The notes beneath the pieces are model-generated. The model saw only the letters and a list, made by a program, of their open reading frames with translations, was not told where the DNA came from and made no database searches. This document shows, in pieces, positions 1 to 4,711 of a DNA stretch of 5,885 nucleotides. Position 1 is the first letter of the stretch, and every line of letters starts with the position of its first letter. A program made the position numbers and the translations under genes. Source of the stretch: Streptococcaceae bacterium (GTDB lineage: Bacteria; Bacillota; Bacilli; Lactobacillales; Streptococcaceae); assembly GCA_031285105.1 (NCBI GenBank), contig JAITWV010000238.1, forward strand, positions 1-5,885, in the 5' to 3' direction.

Positions 1-1
1 G

Positions 2-928
2 GGAATTAGAGAGGCAATCGAAAGGAATGTTGAAAGTCATGATGAGTTCCTAAAGAGGACTGCAGTAGCTGAAATTGTAAAGTTAAATTACGAAGAATAC
101 TTCAAGTCCTTGTTTGATGTGAAAAAGACGGATTTTAAAGAAACTGATTCAGATGATAGAAAGAAGATACTTATTATCTATCCTAAACATATGGTTTGTA
201 CCTTAAGTTCTTCGAAATTTTTAATTACTCTTGGCTTCACACAGGGAGGACTCTTATCCAAATTGAAAGATGATATCATTGAACTAAAAAAAGATTTATC
301 TAAAAAGGAAAAAAAATCTTTTAGTGTAGTAAATCAGTTTGACTTAGCTTATGTAGTAGGAAATGATAAAGAGGCTAAGGAAATATGCAAATATATCGGG
401 TATCAAAAAGAAGTCATTGTGAAGATTGCATCAAACTGGGATATCCTATTTGATCTATGTTGCTATTTCAATTTCGACTATTATCGATTATGTCTTGAAT
501 CATTAAATGAAGCTGTTGACACAATTCGAGACTCTGAAGAGATTGAAATGCCAGATTCTAGTTGGAATAAATTCAGCGAATTAGCCAAAGTCAAAATATT
601 CTTTAAGTCAACGGATAGAAGTGAATACGATTTTTATATCGATGAAAAGCAGAAAAATCATCTTCTTAGTCGAATAGTTGGTGAAAGGGATATTGAGCTG
701 AAAAAACAAGAATACAATTCTTTAATCAATCCATTCCTCACTGAAGTTGATTCGAGTGAAACCTATCAGAATTTCAAAGTTCTGCTTGATGATCCTTCTG
801 TTAATATTTCTGAAATTAAAAGTTTGTTGCCCAAATTAGAGAACCAATTTGAAATTAATTTGGGAGTAAATATAATCGATTATCGATTAAAAGTAGAAAT
901 GCCACAAGTATTTGGTACCAACCTATAG
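2..928 (+). CDS. Unrecognised protein, 5'-truncated by the window edge
   Basis: This reading frame is open from the first codon of the window to the TAG at 926-928, giving about 308 visible residues. The first possible start inside the window is a TTG at 110 with no good ribosome binding site. Because the frame runs on upstream without a stop, the true start almost certainly lies outside. I do not recognise the family. The protein looks soluble and highly charged, with many Lys, Glu and Asp residues, a basic stretch around ELKKDLSKKEKKSF, and no evident signal peptide or long membrane segment. No nucleotide-binding loop or nuclease motif is obvious. An intrinsic terminator begins 10 bases after the stop, so this is the last gene of its transcript. 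Its position beside restriction-type genes makes an accessory defence role possible, but that is only inference. The coding call is solid; the function is unknown. Confidence 0.85.
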   Translation, partial: GIREAIERNVESHDEFLKRTAVAEIVKLNYEEYFKSLFDVKKTDFKETDSDDRKKILIIYPKHMVCTLSSSKFLITLGFTQGGLLSKLKDDIIELKKDLSKKEKKSFSVVNQFDLAYVVGNDKEAKEICKYIGYQKEVIVKIASNWDILFDLCCYFNFDYYRLCLESLNEAVDTIRDSEEIEMPDSSWNKFSELAKVKIFFKSTDRSEYDFYIDEKQKNHLLSRIVGERDIELKKQEYNSLINPFLTEVDSSETYQNFKVLLDDPSVNISEIKSLLPKLENQFEINLGVNIIDYRLKVEMPQVFGTNL

Positions 929-938
929 GATTAAAACC

Positions 939-969
939 AAGCAACTATTCAATCTGTAGTTGCTTTTTT
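939..969 (+). terminator. Intrinsic terminator after the left-hand gene
   Basis: AAGCAACTA (939-947) pairs perfectly with TAGTTGCTT (957-965) across a 9-base loop. The T run extends to 969. The stem begins 10 bases after the TAG of the gene ending at 928, the classic layout of a rho-independent terminator on the plus strand. Confidence 0.9.
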
Positions 970-1037
970 CATACACTCAAACCCAATTTTCCATAGTTCA
1001 ATCCCAATTGTCAGAGTGTCTAGCATCTTTTCATTAT

Positions 1038-1310
1038 ATCAAAGTCACTAATTTTAATAAATTTAGCGTGTGGTTCAGGGGATTTTTTAATCATTACATA
1101 CAAAATTATTGCTATACTATATGGGAAGTTCAAAATTTTAGCGCAAGTAAGCTAGAAACGGTATTGCATCATCCATTTGAAAAAAATAGGTTAGTCTTAG
1201 ATATTCCGACAATAAATGGAAAAGCAAGCAATCCTACTGAATGGTTTGTTCTTAGTTTTGATGAAATTGAGTCAACGATAAATCAGATACTTTTAGATAT
1301 TCAAATTTAA
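1038..1310 (+). pseudogene. C-terminal remnant of a GIY-YIG nuclease-family protein
   Basis: From about 1122 this frame encodes a string resembling the C-terminal end of a known group of GIY-YIG nuclease-family proteins. The landmarks are WEVQNFSASKLETVLHH, then LDI, a GK turn, NPTEWF (the Glu-Trp-Phe of the EWF motif) and a final helix ending at the TAA at 1308-1310. In that group, as I recall it, the consensus runs KLE-x-LLH-x-FF, LDI, G-K, P-x-EWF. Here the FF after LHH reads PF. The residues before 1122 only faintly suggest the core with its KIGVT strand and seem degraded. The frame has no ATG and no ribosome binding site, and its nearest alternative start (TTG at 960) lies inside the preceding terminator. 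I therefore call it a remnant rather than a gene. The boundary at 1038 is approximate. A very diverged intact small gene using a rare start is a less likely alternative. Confidence 0.55.
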
Positions 1311-1657
1311 ATAAGATGATGTTTCCGGATATGTATTTAGAAATAATTTGCAAGTAGCACTAGCTTATTTTATCTTTTTGTGTCATATGTTCAATTAATC
1401 GGAGTAATTTCGTTTGTGCAGACGTTGTTCCATATACTAAAGAAGGTAAGTTAGATGAATTGGTGAGTAAATATTTCGGATAAAATAAATAGGAAGATTT
1501 CTAGACTGAAAAACCACATTATGCTACCATAAAAAATGCGAGACATCACGAAATTCTTGGCAGACTGGACTTTAATTTTAAAGAAGGGATGCCATCAGTG
1601 ATAAATGTAAGTATGTACGGACCTTCTGTCTTTTTAATAAGAAATAGGAGGAAGTTT
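1311..1657. other. Gene-poor stretch with probable broken gene ends
   Basis: No complete gene is supported here. Two open stretches look like leftovers. One is a frame open from about 1364 to a TAA at 1481-1483, whose last codons read ADVVPYTKEGKLDELVSKYFG, a plausible soluble protein C-terminus. The other is a frame open from 1505, just after a TAG at 1502-1504, that encodes IKNARHHEILGRLDFNFKEG and runs in frame into the small gene at 1658. Neither has a start with a ribosome binding site and I recognise neither family. A TAAAAT at 1481-1486 could be a -10 element, with TTGGTG about 15 bases upstream as a poor -35 partner. This promoter is uncertain. Confidence 0.4.
1646..1651 (+). promoter_or_regulatory. 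Strong ribosome binding site fixing the start of the 67-residue protein
   Basis: AGGAGG lies six bases before the ATG at 1658. Upstream in-frame ATGs at 1589 and 1613 lack a properly spaced site: AAGAAGGG abuts 1589 directly, and nothing suitable precedes 1613. This decides the start in favour of 1658. Confidence 0.85.
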
Positions 1658-1861
1658 ATGGATTCAGCTGTTATCTTGAGCTTGTTACGAGCAATCGTTC
1701 GTTCAAGTCCAACATTAGCAGTTGTCGGATTTGCTTTATACGTTATCTACAAAGTATTAGCACTTCCAAAAGATTCAGTTGCACACACTTGGCTTCAACG
1801 TCACTACGACTTGAAAACAGCTAAGTTCAAAACAAAAAACAAAAAAGCCCCTAAACGTTAA
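1658..1861 (+). CDS. Small single-pass membrane protein with basic C-terminal tail
   Basis: The 67-residue product starts MDSAVILSLLRAIVR, which could form an amphipathic helix. One hydrophobic segment follows at about residues 19-36 (TLAVVGFALYVIYKVLAL), then a cationic tail (about residues 38-67) with ten Lys/Arg and only two acidic residues. There is no cleavable signal or double-glycine leader. The positive-inside rule predicts the tail in the cytoplasm. Among two-fold codons it prefers C endings (TAC, AAC, GAC, CAC, TTC), unlike the T-ending neighbours, which suggests good expression or a different origin. The strong ribosome binding site and the downstream terminator support a real, monocistronic gene. 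I do not recognise the family. A type I toxin, a bacteriocin-like or immunity peptide, or an ordinary small membrane protein would all fit the shape; nothing visible chooses between them. Confidence 0.75.
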   Translation: MDSAVILSLLRAIVRSSPTLAVVGFALYVIYKVLALPKDSVAHTWLQRHYDLKTAKFKTKNKKAPKR

Positions 1862-1904
1862 TGTTTAAGGGAAGTAGCCGTCTAACTTTCGACGGAACGA
1901 CGGC
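1848..1904 (+). ncRNA. Hairpin-rich 3' untranslated region of the small gene
   Basis: CCCCTAAAC (1848-1856) pairs with GTTTAAGGG (1863-1871), eight of nine positions, and places the TAA stop codon (1859-1861) in the six-base loop. Directly after it, GCCGTC (1877-1882) can pair with GACGGC (1899-1904). Its CCGTC part can instead pair with GACGG (1891-1895), so the two pairings exclude each other. This could protect the mRNA 3' end or be part of a small RNA. No known RNA family is recognised. Confidence 0.4.
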
Positions 1905-1948
1905 AAAGTATCAAACTAGCCAGTTCTGTCAAGAAACAAAACTCGCAT

Positions 1949-1980
1949 GGAAGTCGTATTCGCGTACGGCTTCCTTTTTT
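1949..1980 (+). terminator. Strong intrinsic terminator after the small membrane-protein gene
   Basis: GGAAGTCGTA (1949-1958) pairs with TACGGCTTCC (1965-1974) over ten positions with one T-G wobble and a six-base loop. Six T residues follow (1975-1980). It lies 88 bases past the stop at 1861, so the transcript carries a structured 3' tail. The reverse strand lacks a U run after this stem, so it serves the plus strand only. Confidence 0.9.
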
Positions 1981-2065
1981 CATATTATAGCCCAAGCGAA
2001 CTTTTCATGCAAACTTCACATTTCTTATCAATACAAAAAAATCAACTAAATTCAAAGACAGTAAC

Positions 2066-2644
2066 TTAATTTTCACATGGAGGACTAGTCATATATTTCC
2101 GCCAACCTCTTTTCACACTGCTATCAGAAATTTTCAAGTAATTTGCGACTTTTTGAATAGTCCATCCTTGAGCACGCAATTTCCCTATTTTATTAATAAC
2201 ATCAGGTGTTAACTTTAAAGGACGTCCTTCTTTATAATCAGGTTTGTTCATTTTCGCCCATATTTTCCCTTCTTGCGTTCGCTCTAAAATCATATCTCGC
2301 TCCATTTCGGCAACTGACAATAATGTTCTCAAGAAAAACTTTCCTAGCACGCTATTTTCAATTAAACCTAAATTCAACACATAGACTTTGACACCTTTTT
2401 CCAACAAGGGTTCAAGTGTATTCAATGCCTCTCTAGTGTTTCGAGCAAATCGGTCTAGTTTCGTCACCATTACTGTATCATTACTTGTTAAACACTCACA
2501 CAATTTTTGAAACTCTGGTCGATTGAGTGTCCTTCCTGTAAATTTTTCTGCAAATATTTTACTTGCACCTGCTTTTTTCAATTCACTCAATTGCACCGAC
2601 AAATCCTGTCCCTTTGTGCTGACTCTTGCATATCCATAAATCAT
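2066..2644 (-). CDS. Serine recombinase, Tn3 resolvase/invertase type
   Basis: This 192-residue protein has the length of Tn3-family resolvases and DNA invertases. These enzymes form tetramers at paired sites and exchange strands through a covalent serine-DNA link. The N-terminal catalytic domain opens with YGYARVST, with nucleophile Ser9 and the active-site Arg7. TKLDRFARN carries Asp64, Arg65 and Arg68. The long E-helix runs through the conserved EMERDMILERTQEG (about residues 113-126). A GRP linker at 140-142 leads to a helix-turn-helix at about 150-182 for DNA binding. The start is fixed by AGGAGGG seven bases upstream of the ATG (2652-2658 on the plus strand). The gene faces away from the methyltransferase operon and converges on the small membrane-protein gene. 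Such enzymes resolve plasmid dimers or transposon cointegrates, or invert segments. The inverted repeat at its own 5' end suggests autoregulation. All catalytic residues appear present, so it is probably active. Confidence 0.95.
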   Translation of the reverse strand: MIYGYARVSTKGQDLSVQLSELKKAGASKIFAEKFTGRTLNRPEFQKLCECLTSNDTVMVTKLDRFARNTREALNTLEPLLEKGVKVYVLNLGLIENSVLGKFFLRTLLSVAEMERDMILERTQEGKIWAKMNKPDYKEGRPLKLTPDVINKIGKLRAQGWTIQKVANYLKISDSSVKRGWRKYMTSPPCEN

Positions 2645-2646
2645 TT

Positions 2647-2674
2647 GTTATCCCTCCTGATTAGATAGGATAAC
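2647..2674. promoter_or_regulatory. 28-bp inverted repeat: candidate resolvase crossover site/operator
   Basis: GTTATCC (2647-2653) and GGATAAC (2668-2674) are perfect inverted arms around 14 bases, 28 bp in all. The two 14-base halves agree at 10 of 14 positions, and the central dinucleotide is AT. Tn3/gamma-delta crossover sites (res site I) are also about 28 bp with a central AT. The element lies directly upstream of the recombinase gene and overlaps its ribosome binding site, so binding could both recombine and repress. Flanking accessory sub-sites were not identified. Confidence 0.5.
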
Positions 2675-2701
2675 TGTTTCCAAGCTCAATACCAGTGAGA
2701 T

Positions 2702-4711
2702 TTGACCTTAGACATAGGTGATGATTTGAAAGTGGAATATGAAAATAATTTATTTTTTAATGAGGAATATTCTGACGAAAAGGTAGATATCAGTGAGGAA
2801 AATATCTTGCGTGAGTCGCCTGAACTTTTGAATATCTTGTTGAAAGACCGAACAACAGGAAAGAAAATTATTTGGGCAACGGATAGTTACTCTTTTAATG
2901 GCGATGGATGGGCAGAAAAAGACCCTATTTTACCAAAACAGATTACTGGAAAGTTCGCTTTGATGATTCGACCTCGTGTGGCAAAAGCAAGAGAGGAGCA
3001 AAAGGCAAGAACAAAACTCCGTGCAGAAGTATTCACGCCAACTTGGATTGTTGAAATGCAAAACAAAGCGGTTGAAGATGGATTTCTAGATTTGCCATTA
3101 AAGGAATATGTGTCGAAAAAATGGTTAGAAATTACCTGTGGAGAGGCGCCTTATATGGTTTCTCGTTATGACACAGTGAGTGGTGTTGCGAACCCAATAT
3201 ACGAACGAGTTGGGTTTTTAGATAGAAAACTGCAAAGAATCAATCATGAAGTTGATGAGTTAGACGAATGGATGGAGTATGTGAAATTAGCGTATAAATC
3301 AAGTTTTGGTTATGAATTTCATGGCGATTCGTTGTTGCTTGCCAGAGAGAATTTACTTTATACCTTCATTGATTATTACAAAGAAAAGTTTAAAACGCAG
3401 CCAACCATGGAAATGAAAAAAGAAATTGCCAAGATTATCAGCTACAACGTGTTTCAAGTGGATGCGTTGAAAGATTACACCATTCCATTTACTGAGGAAA
3501 AATATTTTGAGAAACAAGAAATAGAGCAATTGAGTTTTGATTTGTTTGATGAACCAGAAGAAAACGAGGAACAATTGGAGCTGGAGTTGATAAAACCCGG
3601 CATTCCAGTGAGGATAAAAGATTGGACGCTTTTAAGTGAGCCGCTTTTTGAATTTAGAAATCTGAGTCAAGATATAGGAGGAAGAAAGATGAAGTTTGAT
3701 GTTGTGATAGGGAATCCGCCTTATCAATTAGAAGTAGAAGGACGTGGCGATCAACCATCCGCCTATCATTTATTTATGGATGAATCTTTTAAAATCTCAG
3801 AAAAAACTTTACTGATTACACCAGCAAGATTTCTTTTCAATGCGGGAAATACGCCAAGAGTTTGGAATAATAAGATGTTAGAAGATATTCATTTTAAAGT
3901 TTTATTTTTTGAACAAGATTCATCTAAGATTTTTCAAAATACAGACATTAAAGGGGGGGTTGCAATAACTTATAGGGATAGCACAAAAGATTTTGGAGCG
4001 ATTGAAGTATTTATCCATCACAAAACTTTAAAGGGTGTTTTGGAAAAAGTAACAAAGGAAATTACAGAGAGTTTAAGTGATATATTTGTAACAAATACAG
4101 CTTATGAATATAGCAAATTATTATATAAAGAAAATCCATATTTAAGAGAACGAGTTTCTGGAGGTTCTGTTAGATATATGGCTTCATCTGTTTTTGATAA
4201 GTTTGGCGAAATATTATATGATGATAAGCCAGACGAATCGTATGTTTCTGTAATTGGGAGACAAGATTCAAAAAGAGTAACAAAATGGATTAAACGAAAC
4301 TATATTGAAGTTCCACATAACTTTGAAAAATGGAAAGTTTTTGTAGCAGCCTCGAATGGTTCAGGTGATTTAGGTGAGGTGCTTTCTACCCCTTTTGTAG
4401 GAAATCCTGAACTTGGTTCGACAGAAACGTTTATAAGCCTGGGTGGGTTTGCTCTCGAAAATGAAGCAGAAAATCTTTTAAAGTATTTGAAGACAAAATT
4501 TGCTCGAGCATTACTGGGTACTTTAAAAATAACACAAAGCAATAAATCAAAAGAAGTATGGAAAAATATACCTCTCCAAAACTTCACCCAATCCTCAGAC
4601 ATCGACTGGTCAAAATCAATCCCAGAAATCGACCAGCAATTATACAAAAAATACAACCTAAACGAAGAAGAAATCAACTTCATCGAAACAAAAGTCAAGG
4701 AGATGAATTAA
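2702..4711 (+). CDS. Eco57I-family DNA adenine methyltransferase of a restriction-type cassette
   Basis: The product (669 residues from a TTG start) should transfer a methyl group from S-adenosylmethionine to the N6 of adenine at a specific site. Motifs come in the gamma-class order. A motif X-like AEVFTPTWIV is at 109-117. An atypical motif I, EITCGEAPY, is at 143-151. A motif II/III-like HGDSLLLARENL is at 207-218, then YNVFQVDALKDY at 248-259, and catalytic motif IV NPPY is at 338-341. The C-terminal half, with DIKGGVAITYRD (415-426), probably holds the target-recognition region. The protein ends DWSKSIPEIDQQLYKKY and a helical tail, as I recall for mobile-element members of this family. 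No nuclease motif is visible, so cleavage must come from the partner, whose ATG overlaps this stop. The start is uncertain: an in-frame TGA lies at 2696-2698, the TTG at 2702 has a weak ribosome binding site, and GTG at 2732 behind AGGTGA is an alternative. Confidence 0.9.
   Translation: MTLDIGDDLKVEYENNLFFNEEYSDEKVDISEENILRESPELLNILLKDRTTGKKIIWATDSYSFNGDGWAEKDPILPKQITGKFALMIRPRVAKAREEQKARTKLRAEVFTPTWIVEMQNKAVEDGFLDLPLKEYVSKKWLEITCGEAPYMVSRYDTVSGVANPIYERVGFLDRKLQRINHEVDELDEWMEYVKLAYKSSFGYEFHGDSLLLARENLLYTFIDYYKEKFKTQPTMEMKKEIAKIISYNVFQVDALKDYTIPFTEEKYFEKQEIEQLSFDLFDEPEENEEQLELELIKPGIPVRIKDWTLLSEPLFEFRNLSQDIGGRKMKFDVVIGNPPYQLEVEGRGDQPSAYHLFMDESFKISEKTLLITPARFLFNAGNTPRVWNNKMLEDIHFKVLFFEQDSSKIFQNTDIKGGVAITYRDSTKDFGAIEVFIHHKTLKGVLEKVTKEITESLSDIFVTNTAYEYSKLLYKENPYLRERVSGGSVRYMASSVFDKFGEILYDDKPDESYVSVIGRQDSKRVTKWIKRNYIEVPHNFEKWKVFVAASNGSGDLGEVLSTPFVGNPELGSTETFISLGGFALENEAENLLKYLKTKFARALLGTLKITQSNKSKEVWKNIPLQNFTQSSDIDWSKSIPEIDQQLYKKYNLNEEEINFIETKVKEMN
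3676..3691 (+). promoter_or_regulatory. Internal ribosome binding site and ATG within the methyltransferase gene
   Basis: AGGAGG (3676-3681) stands seven bases before an in-frame ATG (3689-3691), codon 330. This is a far better initiation signal than the one at the annotated start. Initiation here would give a C-terminal protein of about 340 residues beginning MKFDVVIGNPPYQ. The encoded residues IGGRKM could equally produce this sequence by chance. Confidence 0.4.
4697..4702 (+). promoter_or_regulatory. Ribosome binding site of the nuclease-helicase gene inside the methyltransferase 3' end
   Basis: AAGGAG sits eight bases before the ATG at 4711, within the last codons of the methyltransferase. 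The stop and start overlap as TAATG, so the two genes are very probably translationally coupled and made in a fixed ratio. Confidence 0.85.

Noticed and set aside
960..1037. Start of the GIY-YIG-like frame at a TTG
   Set aside because: The TTG lies in the stem and T run of the preceding terminator, without a ribosome binding site, and the encoded residues show no clear family pattern.
1308..1370. AAATAAG and CTTATTT as a terminator stem after the GIY-YIG remnant
   Set aside because: The seven pairs are almost all A-T and enclose a loop of about 50 bases, too weak to call.
1589..1657. Longer N-terminus for the small membrane protein from ATG at 1589
   Set aside because: No properly spaced ribosome binding site precedes it, whereas AGGAGG stands six bases before the ATG at 1658.
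1848..1980. Known riboswitch, T-box or group II intron
   Set aside because: The expected conserved cores and boundaries are not seen, and the structure follows a gene rather than preceding one.
1861..2049. A 62-codon open frame whose ATG overlaps the last base of the stop of the small membrane-protein gene
   Set aside because: It runs through both hairpins and the terminator, has no ribosome binding site of its own and gives a composition-poor peptide; it is better explained as untranslated RNA.
3353..3574. Reading frame on the minus strand inside the methyltransferase gene
   Set aside because: It lies fully antisense to a motif-supported gene, its residues are a Phe/Lys-rich shadow, and it has no start signal.
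4300..4698. 132-codon minus-strand frame opposite the methyltransferase 3' end
   Set aside because: It is a shadow created by codon choice on the plus strand; no ribosome binding site or recognisable domain was seen.
2702..4711. Single-chain type IIG enzyme with its own nuclease
   Set aside because: No PD-(D/E)XK or other nuclease motif is visible before the methyltransferase motifs; the nuclease domain is in the next gene.
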